A stretch of DNA of 64,000 bases from Bettongia penicillata ogilbyi (GCA_023548195.1 JAJHZJ010000419.1:1479773-1543772); one strand, 5' to 3'. Positions 11,380 through 22,200 are shown, counted from the first letter of the stretch. The notes: a model not told the origin generated them from the letters alone. Program-made: numbers and translations.

Positions 11380-11765
11380 GCCACTGGGAAATGGAAAGAA
11401 GCGTGGAGAGATAAGCAGGTTGTCACCAACAGTAACTTGTACACAAGGACCAGTACAAGGTATTATCAAGGATGTGTATGTTCAACAAAGGAGACAGACT
11501 GATCATGTGGGTTGAATGAGAGAAAAGAGGAAGGCAATCTGCATGGCCTCGTAGAATTGCTGAGATACTAAAACAGTAAGAACAAAGGCTCGTGAATAAT
11601 TGATCTTTTATGAAAGATTAATAGAAAACCCTCAACAAGAATTGCAGAAGGCATGGAATGAACATGATTTGCATCAGTGGAGGGAGTACTTCCACTAAAA
11701 ACATCATGGATGCATCAATGCAAGGGGAAGAAAGTCACTGACAGGGTTTTCCTTGATACAAGTGT
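11380..11765 (+). mobile_element. Possible LINE 3' end whose tail is shared with SINEs
   Basis: The end ('gatttgcatcagtggaggga', then 'gatgcatcaatgcaa') resembles the tails of the SINEs at 34895-35118, 38460-38700, 40455-40665 and 46085-46205. Upstream, 'aggagacagactgatcatgtggg' resembles the RxxxHV region near the end of RTE-like ORFs. The clade is not certain. Confidence 0.35.
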
Positions 11766-11769
11766 GCTT

Positions 11770-12240
11770 TAATTATGCAGATTTCACTTATGCTAGTGTT
11801 TCTCTATTTCCTTTCTTCTTGATGTTCCAGAAGCAGCCCCAACTGACATGGAGGCAAGACAGGGGATAAAGGAACAATCTGGGAGAGAGTAGGGGATATC
11901 CTCTCCAATCCCTGAGGCCTATTAAGAAGTGGTGATGCCAACAGGGTGCAAATCACAGAAATGCTAAGGCTGGTGGTGATGATTCACCATATGCCTGCTA
12001 GGTTTTCTAGGACTAGAAACAGGATTTTGCTTCTCTGGTACAAGAAGGAGGAGTCCCCATGGCCATCTCCCCATATGTTAAATCAGTGTGATGTTTTGGA
12101 AGAATGTGTACTGCACACAAAATAGGCTTGACAGTAATGATTATTATATAATAAATATAGGGTTGCTATTCTTTGAACACACTAAGAGATTTGTCCCATG
12201 TTGGCTAGGTCCCATTAAAAGGGATGGGGTTATCTCTACT
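11770..12240. other. No gene recognised
   Basis: No supported gene or repeat. Confidence 0.4.
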
Positions 12241-12242
12241 GA

Positions 12243-12605
12243 AGATAGTTGTCCTTCATTCTCAAAGAGGACCAAAATAGCATCACTGTGCTAGTCAAGT
12301 TTCAATGTGACATCACAATGCTAAAGTCAAGTTTTGACCATGGCTGATCAAACCAATATGAGCTCAGAATGCTCTACCACAGGTCAGGCACAAACAGTCC
12401 ATGTGGACATTTGGGGTGGATACTCCAATTTTGTGTATCCTGTTTTTCCTTTGAGCTGTTTCAATTCTGTCTTCTCTTCTTGATGTGGGCAGTCCTGGGC
12501 TAGTGTCTCCCGTATCATACAATCAATTCCAAAGTTCTTAAGAGAGATCACTTGTATCACTTCTTCTGACCACCATGTGAACGTTTGCCCTGTGTGCCAT
12601 TAGGC
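12243..12605 (-). mobile_element. RTE-clade LINE, 3' end of the ORF and tail
   Basis: The reverse complement reads GGQKK near its start (about 12580), which fits the C-terminal part of RTE-type ORFs. It ends in the tail 'ggtcctctttgagaatgaaggac' at the left edge. Stops show it is dead. The plus-strand segment immediately to the right is the reverse transcriptase part of the same kind of element in the opposite orientation. Confidence 0.75.
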
Positions 12606-12852
12606 TCCATTCATGTGGCAAAGCACCTGATGCTGATTCTACTCCAGCTGAGATTTACAAGGTAAGAGACTCATTACTCATACAAAAGCTGACTGAAATT
12701 TTCCAAGATGAATGGCAAGAGGAGATTATTCCCCATGAGTTCAAGCATGCCTCCACTGTCCATCTCTATAAAGGTAAAAGAAATAGATCATCCTGTGACA
12801 ATCATAGTAAGGTCTGTCTCTTAGCCATTGCTGGAAAGATTCTTGCCAGAGA

Positions 12853-13340
12853 CCTCCTGTGATGTTAATAGAACAGGAAGATCTTTCCCACCCATTAATA
12901 AGCCTATGTGACCTGCTTTGAGCTTGGGCTCAATTGACTGCTGTGATGGAGCACTGAGTCACATGGCATGCTGGGAGGAGTTTGTAAAATGGGTGGGGCA
13001 AGAAGGGTAGAGCAGGAAGAGAGAGGGGCAAAGCTGGAAGAGAACAAAGCAGAGCTGAGGCAGAACAGTTAGCATGAGTGAGAGAGGGATGAATTTTGCC
13101 TACAGGAGCTTGTTTGTGGGAAGGCCTAATGGAAGGAAGGCTTGGGGATGTTGGTGCTCTCTGGATTGTTGATGTGGATAAACATTGTTGCCAAGCTGGA
13201 ATTGGCTTTCTGGTATCTGAACAAATATTTTGGTTTTGCCTCTGAGGAACAGAGTTATTTTTATTTTGTGAATTTACCCTGGAAATATGCATGCATATTC
13301 ATAGCGGCTTCTGTGGGTATCGCATTGGTGTTACACCTCC
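12853..13340. repeat. 5-bp target site duplication CCTCC around the solo LTR
   Basis: CCTCC at 12853-12857 and 13336-13340 exactly brackets the TG...CA element. Removing the element and one copy leaves continuous RTE coding sequence. Confidence 0.9.
12858..13335 (+). mobile_element. Solo LTR (family B) inside the RTE reverse transcriptase
   Basis: 478 bp beginning TGTGATGTTAATAG and ending GGTGTTACA. Its first 50 bases share 'gatctttcccacccatt' with LTR family A, but the rest differs. No internal region, so a solo LTR. Orientation is inferred only from the resemblance to the family A 5' end. A 94-codon ORF at 13142-13426 is simply LTR plus RTE sequence. Confidence 0.85.
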
Positions 13341-13425
13341 TTAATGGGAAGATGGTCATCTACCTGAGAGTCAGTGCGGCTTCAGAAAGGACCAAGGAAC
13401 AGTCGATACTATATCTAATCACCTG

Positions 13426-14260
13426 AAGAACCAAAATGCTGAGAGTTATAAGCTGAGCAATAAAACCAGGTGATACAGAGCATTTCCTGGAGGCAAATGG
13501 AACTGCTAAGTGACTAGACCAGGGAATAGAGAAGAACTGACAGTAGGCTAACAGAAGCTGTCAAGGATGTCGGTGGCAGCAAAGTGACCGCGAAGTGCTA
13601 GAAATGAAGAGGAACTAGGGCAGAATAATGTATGGAGAGAACAATGGGGAGCCTAACTAGAGATGCCTGCTGAGAACAACGTAGTCTGAAGGAGGCAGAG
13701 AGAAGCAATGCAAAGGCAAAGACATGTAACAACCATAACTGGACACCCACCCAGAGTGGTATTGTAAGTCACAAGCACTTCATAGGTCTCTGAAAGGGAG
13801 ACACTGCCAGGAAATCTTTCCTCCCTTGTTAAGGAACAATCTTGTTAAAAATTAGGTAGATTCCTATTCATTCCAATTCAGTTAACTCCCAAAACTCTAC
13901 TGTATTAATTTTTATAACATTCTGTTCATAATATTATAGTCACTATCTTCCTGGATAGAGTTATTGAAATCTGAAAGAAGTTATTTCAAATTATGTATAG
14001 TTATCTTTTCCTATTAAGTATTAAGATATGGAAAATAAATATTTAGTACTGATTCTGTTTCATTATATATAATACATTCAAACAAAATGAAGTTTCCCAA
14101 CAAGGAACATTTGGAAATTCTCAGTTGTTAAAAGAGCACTTGTTTTCTTGCAGAATTATATTCTTTTGGAACAAATTATCCTTCAGTACAACTGATTTCC
14201 TTTTCAGCATAACATCATATTCCAATCTCTGTTTTTATTTGTTGACTAGAATTCCCCAGC
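13426..14260. other. No gene recognised
   Basis: Purine-rich left half (13440-13800), AT-rich right half. No domain or repeat recognised. Confidence 0.45.
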
Positions 14261-14265
14261 ATGTG

Positions 14266-14498
14266 ATGTGTTGTTCTGTCATTTTCAGTTTGACTCTTTG
14301 TGACCCCATTTGGTAGAAATACTGGAGTGGTGTGTCATTTCCTTCTTCAGTTCATTTTACAAGGAAACTGAAGCAAACAGGATTAAATGACTTGCCCAAG
14401 ATCACACAGCTACTAAGTGCCTGAGACTGGATTTGAACTCAGGTCTTCCTAACTCCAAGTCCAGAGTTCTATCCATGGTGTCACGTAGCTGCCCAATC
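14266..14498 (-). mobile_element. tRNA-derived SINE with BovB-like tail
   Basis: Plus strand starts with the tail complement ('gtttgactctttgtgacccc', 'actggagtggtgtgtcatttcc') and ends with the head complement 'gagttctatccatggtgtcacgtagctgccc'. The tail matches the AGAGTCNGACANGACTGA end of BovB-type RTE elements. Confidence 0.8.
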
Positions 14499-14734
14499 CC
14501 ATGTCTAAAAAGTAAGTTAAATGGGTGGTTCCTTTATCCAATTTATCTATACTTTGCCCTTTGGTAGAAATACTTCTAGGCAACTATCTTTTTTATGGAA
14601 CTTGAAAAATATTATTTAGGTTTTGTTTCATTATTTTTGAAGGCCAATGATTCTTTGATTATATTATCTCTTTGAGCATTATCTTGTTGGTTAATTGTTT
14701 TGGTTGCATTTTTAAGAAGGCTATATGAAGGGAA

Positions 14735-14835
14735 TGTGTTTCAGGCAAGGCAAAATCAGTTTCCTCATCTGTCAAATGAAGGGATAGGATTCAATCATCT
14801 CTAAGATGTCCTTCCAGTGTTAAAATTCTATGATG
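14735..14835 (+). mobile_element. CORE-SINE 3' part
   Basis: 'tcagtttcctcatctgtcaaatg' followed by 'tctaagatgtccttccagtg'. Confidence 0.65.
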
Positions 14836-14849
14836 CTAAATGAAACTAG

Positions 14850-15155
14850 AAGAATGATTCTTCACAGCTCATCAATTAGATGTGTTTCATATATATTCTA
14901 GAGTTGTTTCTGGCCATAAGGTTTCTGCAACATCCAACAGAGTTTTACAAAATGTGCTTACATTGCTATCTGCATAAGATTATGCAAGAGTACTGTAGCT
15001 CCAAACCCATAGAGTACCTAAACACTAGCTATGGTATTCCTTATATGGCCAATCTTTTCACACTTATGTGTAATAAAAATAGGGTTATTATATGAAGACA
15101 TCCTGTTGGGTGGACTGTTTACAATTTTTTAAAAATTGGAATGAAGAGCTATACT
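14850..15155. other. No gene recognised
   Basis: Nothing supported. Confidence 0.4.
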
Positions 15156-15159
15156 CTAT

Positions 15160-15420
15160 GGCAAGGGTTCTTAACATTTTTGCACGTCATGAACCCTTTT
15201 GGCAGTCTAGTGAAACCTCTAGTCACCTTCCCAGAATCTATATTTTTCAACTTTCTCTTATGTATTATCTTCCTCCTTTAGGGCATAAGCTCAAGAACAA
15301 ATATTGTCTTCCTTTTTCTTTGCATTTATATTACAAAGAAAACCAATTATGTTGAAATACAGTTATCAAAATATATTTTTTAATTTCACCGATTCAAAGA
15401 ATATTGTTATATATTATATG
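15160..15420. mobile_element. hAT-like non-autonomous DNA transposon fragment
   Basis: Starts 'caagggttcttaacatttttgc' with 'gtcatgaacccttttggcagtc' and contains 'attatgttgaaatacagttatcaaaatata'. Related pieces are at 32270-32390, 40283-40440 and 47165-47350. The GGTTCTTAACC-type end suggests a hAT-like terminal inverted repeat. Confidence 0.5.
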
Positions 15421-15654
15421 TAAAATAAAGAACTAGAAACCTACTGATAATTACTAATGATTCAGTTTCTTTTCTTGCACTGTTATTTTTTTTTTCTTAA
15501 TCTAAAGTTAAATAAATGTTTCTTAGGATGTCTTTTGTAATTTAGGCTTCAGTTATAAGGAACATACTATGTGGTTTCCTTAAGTATGTTTTAAATGCTG
15601 ATCTGTGGAATAATACGGCAGAAACCTTTTAGCATCTTCAGCTTTCTGTCATAA

Positions 15655-16862
15655 ATGCCTAGAAAACATAGAATCTGTCTCATACTTTTTGACCTCTCCG
15701 CAGCCTTTGATGTAGTTGATTATTCTCTTTTCCCTAGCTTCTTGTGACACTATATTCTTTCTCCTGGTTCTCCTCCTACCTATCTGACTTGTCTGTCTCA
15801 TTTTCTTTGCTGGATCTTTATCCACATCACTCCTGATCATGGGTGTCACATAAGGCTTTGTGCAGGGTCTTCTCTTCTCCCTTTATACTATTTCACTTGG
15901 TGATCTCATCAGCTCCCATAGATTCAAGGATTCATCTGATTCTCAAACCTACTTAAGCAGCTCCAACCTCTCTGCTAACTTTCAGTCTCATTTCTCCAAT
16001 TGCCAATTGGACATCTCAAACTCAACATGTCCAAAACTGAACTCATTGTTCTCCTCCCCCAAAACTCTCCCCTTCCAAATTTCCCTATTATAGTAGAGGA
16101 TACCACCATTTTTCCAATCCCCCAGGCTCACCTGGGTGTCACCCTCAACTCTTTACTTTCTCTTTCTCCCTCTCCTCCCTCCCATCAAATTGTTGCTACG
16201 GATGGCTGATTTCACCTTTGTAACATCTCTCTCTAACATTACCACCACCCTAGTGTAGACCCTAATCACCTTACACCTGGATTATTAAAATAATCTCCTG
16301 GGTGGTCTCTCTGCCACAAGTCTCTGGCCATTACAGTTTATTCTCCATTCAGCTACCAAAGTGATTTTCCTAGAACACATCAGTGTTTCCCTACTCCCTT
16401 CATCAAGTATAAAATCCTGTTTGCTATTCAAAGCCCTTTGTAGCCTGGTTTCCCCTACCCTTTTAGGCTTCATACACCTTATATCCCTGCCAAATAATCC
16501 TCTATCTAGTGACACTGGCCTCTTTGCCGTTCCTTCAATCAGATACTTGGCTCCAGGCATTTCCAGTGACTGTTTCCCATGCTAGGAATGCTCTCCCTCT
16601 TCAGTCATCTCCCAGATTCTCTGGATTAAGCCCCACGTTTTACAGGAAGCCTTTCTCAATCCCACTAAATTCTAATTGCTTCTGCCTATTGATTAGTTCC
16701 TATTTATGTTGTATGTCACTTATTTGTACTTGTATTTGTATTTGTCACTTCTGTTTGCATGCTGCCTCCTCCAAGGAAGAGATTATCTTTTGCATTTCTT
16801 TGTACCTCCAGCAATTAGCAAAGGGCCTAGCACACAGTAGGCACTTAGTAAATACTATGACA
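15655..16862 (+). mobile_element. L2 LINE, ORF2 C-terminal part and 3' end
   Basis: Sense L2 with successive landmarks: 'tttgacctctccgcagcctttgatgt' (reverse transcriptase), 'tactatttcacttggtgatctcatcagctcccat', 'ctcaaactcaacatgtccaaaactgaactc', 'cctggattattaaaataatctcctgggtggtctc', and the end 'cctagcacacagtaggcacttagtaaata'. About 1.2 kb, one of the longest L2 copies here. The short ORFs along it are decayed L2 frames. Confidence 0.85.
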
Positions 16863-16864
16863 CT

Positions 16865-17900
16865 AACATGATCTTGCCGGCAGTACATAAACTTGTCATG
16901 TTTCAAAATTCACCTTTCCAAATAACATCTTTTTATTCATTATGTTTTACCAAAGATTACCCTTCAGATCAGAAGAACCAGAAAATTAAAAGTCAGAGAA
17001 AGAATATTTAAGACTGTACTGAGAGTTCAGAGATTCTAACTGAACGTTTGTTCTAAAATCTAGTTTTTAAAAGAGAAATAGATTTACAGTTTTAACTTCT
17101 GTGATCCATCCTAGTTTCTGTTATCTTTCCCAATGAGGTAATCCCTTCTTATTTTCTCAGCTAAGTCCCTCCCAGCAGAGTTTAGGTTTATTTCCTCTTG
17201 TCTGTGAGGTTTGACTTCTTTGGGCTATCTCATTACCACATTATAGGTGACACGATAATAACTGAGTAATCATTAGTGAGGCTTGAGTACGAGGCTGTGC
17301 TGCTCTCTCCTAACAATCATCTCATAAGAGCCCAATTCAAATGAATCTACTTCCCTAGCAGGAGAAGTAGATAATAGCCTGTAAATAAACACAATAGTGA
17401 AAAAACCCCAAACACCAATAAAAAGCAAAAGCCTCCTAACTGGTTTCCTGACCTCTAGTCTCCTCCTTCTCCAATTCATCATCTGCTATGCTGCTAAAAC
17501 AGATATTCTAAAAGCATAGGCCTCTATGCGTGGCCCCAGAGAAAGAATTGTCAGTCTAGGGGAAGGGAGGAGAGAGTCAAGGAATGAATGACACTGTAAA
17601 GGTATTCTGAAAGAGAAGGGAAGGAAAGGCAGTTCATGTCAAATGGTCTCAGTTTTCTCAGGAAGGAGACAGGGTCCTCAGCTGAGAAAGATTAAGATCT
17701 GATACCTAGAATTTAAAAGGAACCTGTCATTGTAACTTGTAACACTGTAACATGCACTATTCAAGATGGTCAAGGGACATAAGCGGATAATTTTCGAAGG
17801 AGGAAATGCAAACTGTTAAAAGTCACATGCAAATCTGTTCAGGTTCTCCATGCCACTAGTCTCTCCCTATTCTAATATAGTTTTCACATACATGACAATA
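16865..17900. other. Mostly single-copy sequence around a possible minus-strand exon
   Basis: No repeat is recognised here apart from simple purine-rich stretches near 17560-17640. The possible exon at 17170-17490 lies inside this repeat-poor stretch. Confidence 0.4.
17170..17490 (-). CDS. Candidate exon with a small single-pass membrane protein ORF (unrecognised)
   Basis: The ORF runs from ATG at 17482 to a stop at 17273, 69 residues. It begins MMNWRRRRLEVRKPVRR, a strongly basic stretch, followed by one hydrophobic segment (about residues 18-37, LLLFIGVWGFFTIVFIYRLL) and a mixed polar tail. This is the layout of a signal-anchor or small integral membrane protein with the N-terminus in the cytosol. 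Just upstream on the minus strand is a plausible splice acceptor (tctgttttagcag, AG at 17492-17491). An AATAAA lies at 17192-17187, about 80 bases after the stop, so this could be a complete terminal exon. Alternatively it is the first coding exon of a longer type II protein such as a glycosyltransferase. I do not recognise it, and a chance ORF cannot be excluded. The CpG island on the same strand at 23 kb is a possible first exon. Confidence 0.3.
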
Positions 17901-17904
17901 ATCT

Positions 17905-18245
17905 TTATAGGAAAGAGTTTTGATTATCCACTACCTTCAGTGCCCCCCTACCAAAACTTCAATGGTTTCCTATTTAGTCAGGCAGTCAACAGGTATTTAT
18001 AAAATGCTTATTATGTTCCAATCACTGTTAAATGTTGGGGATACAAAGAAAGGACCTTGCTCATTTTTTACAAGGGGAGACAATGTGAAAAACAAACCAA
18101 CCTCTTAACCACAATCTGTCTAAAATCAGTCTCTCTATCATTATTCCACATTCCACCTCTTCTCTCCAGTAGACCATAAACTCTTTTGAGAACAGATTCT
18201 GTTTCATTTTTATTTCTTTCCCTAGCAATTAACATGGTTGTTGAT
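17905..18245. mobile_element. L2 fragments, a minus-strand piece within a plus-strand one
   Basis: Plus-strand L2 bits at 17905-17960 and 18160-18245 ('accataaactcttttgagaacagattctgt') surround a minus-strand L2 3' end at about 17970-18080 ('aacaggtatttataaaatgcttattatgttcc'). Confidence 0.55.
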
Positions 18246-18329
18246 TTGAAAAATTAGTTCTCATTTTGTTAAGAAATCAGAATTTAGGAGGAAAAAAATA
18301 TTGATTTAATCCATAAACAAGAATATATG

Positions 18330-18566
18330 TATGGGTTCTATTATCATCTCAATGGAGATAATTCCCAGATATATTTATCCAGAACTAGTCTATTTCCTAA
18401 GCTCCAGTCTAACATCACTAATTGACTACTAGACATTTCAAAATGGTTGTCCCATCTCAAAGTCACCATGTGTAAAACAGAACTCATAATCTTTGGCCTA
18501 TGCTCTTCAATCTTCTGAACTTCCCCTTTTTCTGTTGAGGGTAATGCCATCCTTCTGGTCACCCAA
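18330..18566 (+). mobile_element. L2 LINE, left part of a copy split by a solo LTR
   Basis: 'ctccagtctaacatcactaattgactactagacatttc' and 'atgtgtaaaacagaactcataatctttgg' are L2 ORF2 landmarks. The copy is interrupted after CCCAA at 18562-18566. Confidence 0.75.
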
Positions 18567-19138
18567 TGTGAGAGACAGCAAAAAGTTAAGTTTCCACTGA
18601 AGTTATTAGTTGATGAAGTCATTGAGAATAAGTCAGATAATAAGAAAGCCAGCAGACTACAGGTGAACTCCAGCAATCAGGAGACAGACAATAGCCTTCA
18701 GAAAGTCACAAAATTTTTGATTATAAAGTCCAGGCCTGAAACCAGCCTGAACCAATCAGGAAAAATGACCTAGAATAACCTGGAGAAAGCTTTCCTTCAC
18801 TGCACTTGCTTAATGAACCTCACGCTTATAAGCAGACATGCCCTGCATAAAATTATCCCTCCATTTTCGCATGTTTGGGAGGGGGAAATCACCCCAAGGG
18901 TGGTTACATAATGGGCATGTGGAGAAGATGGTAACGTAATGGAGAATGGACCAGTCTCTCTTCTAGTGGAAGGATCTGTCTTGGAGTAACAGTATATAGC
19001 TCATCTTGCTTCTGCATTCAGTGCTCCCTCCTCCTGAAAGAGGGTGGAGGTCAGCTTTAGCCAAAAGTCTTCAATTCCTCTGAACTCTGATGTAATGAAT
19101 TTTCCTTGATACCTTTTAAGTGTTGAGTGTCTCTAACA
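18567..19138 (+). mobile_element. Solo LTR (family C) inserted in L2
   Basis: 572 bp from TGTGAGAGACAGC to GTCTCTAACA, flanked by a perfect 5-bp duplication CCCAA (18562-18566 and 19139-19143). L2 reads continuously across the junction once it is removed. It contains a TATAAG at about 18829 and a second TATA-like site near 18990. No coding region. Strand is assigned only from the TG/CA ends, which are symmetric, so it is uncertain. Confidence 0.8.
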
Positions 19139-20005
19139 CCCAAGTACATAGATAGCCTAAGTGTCATCCTGGATTCCTCTCCCTTGCTCACCCCTCCTAT
19201 ATACAATCAGTTGCCTAATCCTCTAATACTTCCTTTGTAAGATCTCTTGCATATGTCACATTCTTTCGGCTTACAAAGCTACCATTCTAATTCAATCCCC
19301 ATCCCCTTTCTTCTGGGTTATGGAAATGTCTCTTAGTCCAACTCCCTGCCCCAAGTCTCTCTCTGTTCCAATCCATCATCCATATTGCAGCCAAGTTGAT
19401 TTCACTAAAACAAGGCCTGAGATGGGTCATTTCCCCCATCCCTATATACTACAATTGTTACCTATCACCTCTAGCCTCAAATATAAACTCCAACTGGCAT
19501 TTAAAGCCTTTTAAAATACAGCTCCTTCCTACCTTCTATTCTTTTAACATTCCTTTTAGCAGTCCTCTCTACTCAGTTCAGCCTTATCAGCCTCAGAACA
19601 ATCCATCTTGTCTTTGCATCTTGGGACTACCTCCCATGCCCAATGCTCTCCCTCTCAAAACTCAATTCAAAATAAGACTTGGATAACATTCTCCCTCCCC
19701 AGGAGATCTTTGTTAGTTCCCACCTCTCTAAGGTTACCTTCCATCTACTCTGTATTTATCTTGTACCTGCATTCCCTTGCTCTCTCTCTCTCACTCTCTT
19801 ATTTATACACACACACACACATACACACATATAAATTTATTAAGAGAGGATAGAAATATCCATATCTTTTGAGGCAATACATATACCCTACCCCCTCCCT
19901 CCAGTAGAATATAAGTTCCTTGAGGGCAAGGGCTCTTCCTGATTTTTCTTTGCATCATTCACACTTGGCATAATGCCTCAAACATAGTATGCAGTTAACA
20001 AATTG
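19139..20005 (+). mobile_element. L2 LINE, right part and 3' end
   Basis: Continues L2 ('aagtgtcatcctggattcctc', 'ttcaatccccatcccc', 'tgccccaagtctctctctgttccaatcc') to the terminus 'cataatgcctcaaacatagtatgcagttaac'. A CA repeat lies at 19807-19830. Confidence 0.8.
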
Positions 20006-20199
20006 TTTTTCATTGTTATTATAAATAGGAATACATAGGGACTCAGTTTCCCCATCTATAAAAAGGAGAGAGTTGGGCAAAATGATTTCGAAAGTCTTCC
20101 GCAGCTTTAACTCTAGGCTCTTAGGACCAAACCAAACCAAGATCTGAAGAACTCTCTAAGGAAAAAAAGAAATTACACAAATCACTCACAGGAAGGAAA

Positions 20200-20440
20200 C
20201 TGGATGGTATAGAGGACAAAACACTAGTGGCCAGTGGAGAGAGTGTTCAAATCCACTAGGCATATCTTAGCTGGTGTGACCTTGGGCAAGTCATTTAACT
20301 GCTGCCTGACTCAGTTTTCCCATGTGTAAAATGGAAAAGAGCATCTACCTCCCAGAATTGTTGTGAGGACAAAAGGAGATAATATGTGTAAAGTGCTTTG
20401 AAAACAAACCTTAAATTCTTATATTGTCACGAATTATATA
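20200..20440 (+). mobile_element. MIR
   Basis: Full-length-like MIR: 'gaaactggatggtatagagg', 'tgtgaccttgggcaagtcatttaac', 'tcagttttcccatgtgtaaaatgg', 'agaattgttgtgaggac', 'gtgtaaagtgctttgaaa'. Confidence 0.85.
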
Positions 20441-20444
20441 TAGT

Positions 20445-20640
20445 CAAAAGACCTGGGTTGGGAGTCCTGGATCTACCGCTTACATCAGAAAACCTAATTT
20501 CAAACCTGGTTTTGTCATTTTCCAATGTGACATTGGGCAAATCATTTCAATCCTCTGGACTTCAGTTTTCACATTTGTAAAATGAAGTTAGAACCAGATA
20601 ACCTGTTTAGTCTCTTGTAGCTCTGAAATCCATGATCCCC
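20445..20640 (+). mobile_element. CORE-SINE
   Basis: 'ggagtcctggatctaccgc', 'gacattgggcaaatcatttcaatcctctggacttcagttttc', and the tail 'agctctgaaatccatgatcc'. Confidence 0.75.
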
Positions 20641-20784
20641 GGCTGGGGAAGTCATTTCCCTTTTCCTAGGTCCTTCATCATTTAACTGATGATTTTGCAG
20701 CCCTAACAATAACATTCCCATTAAGGCTAACGTCCCCTCAAAAAAGAAAAAAGGTAAAGATGGAAAGCTTATTCCATTTCTTTA

Positions 20785-21070
20785 GTTCTAATCATTCAGC
20801 CAACAAGTATTCATTAAATATCCACCTATATGCCAGGCCCCCTGAAGTGATGAGAGAGGCAAAGCAAGGCCAAAGACAGTCCCTCCTCCGGGAGCTAACG
20901 GGGGAAATAAGATGCAAGCTAGGTACAAATAAGCTACAGACAGGATAAACTGGAGACAGTCAACAGAGGGAAAGCATTAGCATTAGGAGGGAATTGGGAA
21001 AAGCTTCTTGTAGCAAGTGAGATTTTAGCTGGGACTTGAAGGGAACCAGGGAAGTCAGTAGACTGATTTC
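20785..21070 (-). mobile_element. L2 3' end
   Basis: Plus strand shows 'caagtattcattaaatatccac', 'caaagacagtccctcctc', 'caacagagggaaagcattagcattagg', 'agattttagctgggacttgaaggg', the reverse complement of the last about 280 bp of L2. Confidence 0.85.
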
Positions 21071-21149
21071 TTGAGATTCTTGGCTAGATTCCTTTTAATA
21101 CATGGAACATAACTGATGGTCAATAAAAATCTGTCAAATGAATTTCTTT

Positions 21150-21740
21150 AATGTGTGGGGGGGTTGGAGCGGGGGAGAGAGAAGATTTGCTAGTTTTCAT
21201 GGTTGGCTACTTTCCTTTCCCTTCTAGGGCAAAAATGAAAGTTTTGCGGTCAGAATTAACGTATACTACCATGTGAAAGCCACCCAGTACCACTAAAGGA
21301 GTCATACCTCCTGGGGGCTCTTCTGCAGGATGGCTCAAACTGAATCTTTGGAGAACAGATTCATAGTTCTTACCAAAGGAATGCTCCCTCTTCTTCAATG
21401 AATGCTAGTGCATCACAAAGCGAGAAGTAATAGCTGTGCTAAGGCAAATTAAAAATAAATAAATAAATAAATACGGCGTTAACTTCACTTCAGGGAAGTA
21501 AAAGTCCCCAGAGATATTTATTAGAATGCAAAATTGTGATGAGTGGAAAATTGAACTAAGCCTCTGGTATGCATTTGAAGTGTTACATAATAGGTGTGAA
21601 ATATATATCAGTTATAGAGTTGAGGAACATTAAGAGAGGCAGAAAAGGGCAATTATAGTTGAAAGCTTCAAAGTTAAGTGTATCCATCAACTTAAAAAGA
21701 GGAGGAAGAGAGCAGAGAAATAACCTACTGTTCCCAAGGT
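21150..21740. other. No gene recognised
   Basis: Nothing supported apart from a short AATA repeat at 21451-21473. Confidence 0.45.
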
Positions 21741-21744
21741 CACT

Positions 21745-21890
21745 TCACAGAATCACAGATTCGTCTATAGCTGAAGGGAATCTCAGAGATCATCCTCTAA
21801 CCTGCTTCTGTTACAGTTGAGGAAACTGAGGAGCACTGTAATATTTCAGGTCTTCTAATTGTTCCCTACACTATACCACACTACTTAGCC
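21745..21890 (-). mobile_element. CORE-SINE
   Basis: 'agaatcacagattc', 'gaatctcagagatcatcctctaacc', 'gttgaggaaactgaggagc' in minus-strand order. Confidence 0.7.
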
Positions 21891-22200
21891 AGGTAATCTT
21901 GGCCAAGTTTCTCTCTGCCTCTGTCTCAGTTTTTCTTTCTTTCTTTCTTTCTCTGCCTCAGTTTCTCCACCTGCAAAATGAACCTATGTCATCTCAAAGA
22001 TTCTTCTATTTTCTTTATGGTTCACCAAGAAAGGTCTGGAGTAGAAATCCTGGCCCTATCACTCATCGGTTTCATTAGATCAATCAGTTAAAAGGCATTT
22101 ATAAAATGTCTAACATTCATTAGAACTGTGTTAGGTGCAGAGGATCCTGAAAGAAACTGAAGCAGTTCTGACTTCCAGGAAATCATATTCTATGGTGGAA
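21888..22200. mobile_element. MIR-type fragment with TTTC repeat, then L2 3' end in minus orientation
   Basis: 21888-22035 reads like a sense CORE-SINE interrupted by TTTC repeats at 21935-21955. 22075-22200 reads as the L2 3' end on the minus strand ('aggcatttataaaatgtctaac'). Confidence 0.5.

Larger units (their letters stand above)
12606..13425 (+). pseudogene. RTE-clade reverse transcriptase fragment, split by a solo LTR
   Basis: Before the LTR one frame reads PDADSTPAEIYK at about 12630, then KLTEIFQDEW, EEIIPHEFKHASTVHLYKGK, and a CDNH...LLAIAGKILARDL segment near 12800-12857. These match the RT fingers and palm of RTE LINEs (GKAPGxDxIPAEIYK, CDNHRGISLLxIAGKILA). After the LTR it resumes at 13341 and reaches the residues that usually read ESQCGFRKDxGT (about 13365-13405). 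The catalytic YADD region is not present. In a live element this enzyme carries out target-primed reverse transcription. Here it is a broken fragment. Confidence 0.8.

Noticed and set aside
13142..13426. 94-codon plus-strand ORF with a hydrophobic stretch
   Set aside because: It spans the solo LTR and the adjoining RTE reverse transcriptase, so it is a chimera of mobile DNA.
15860..16871. Several 70-120 codon ORFs
   Set aside because: Decayed frames of the L2 copy in that interval.
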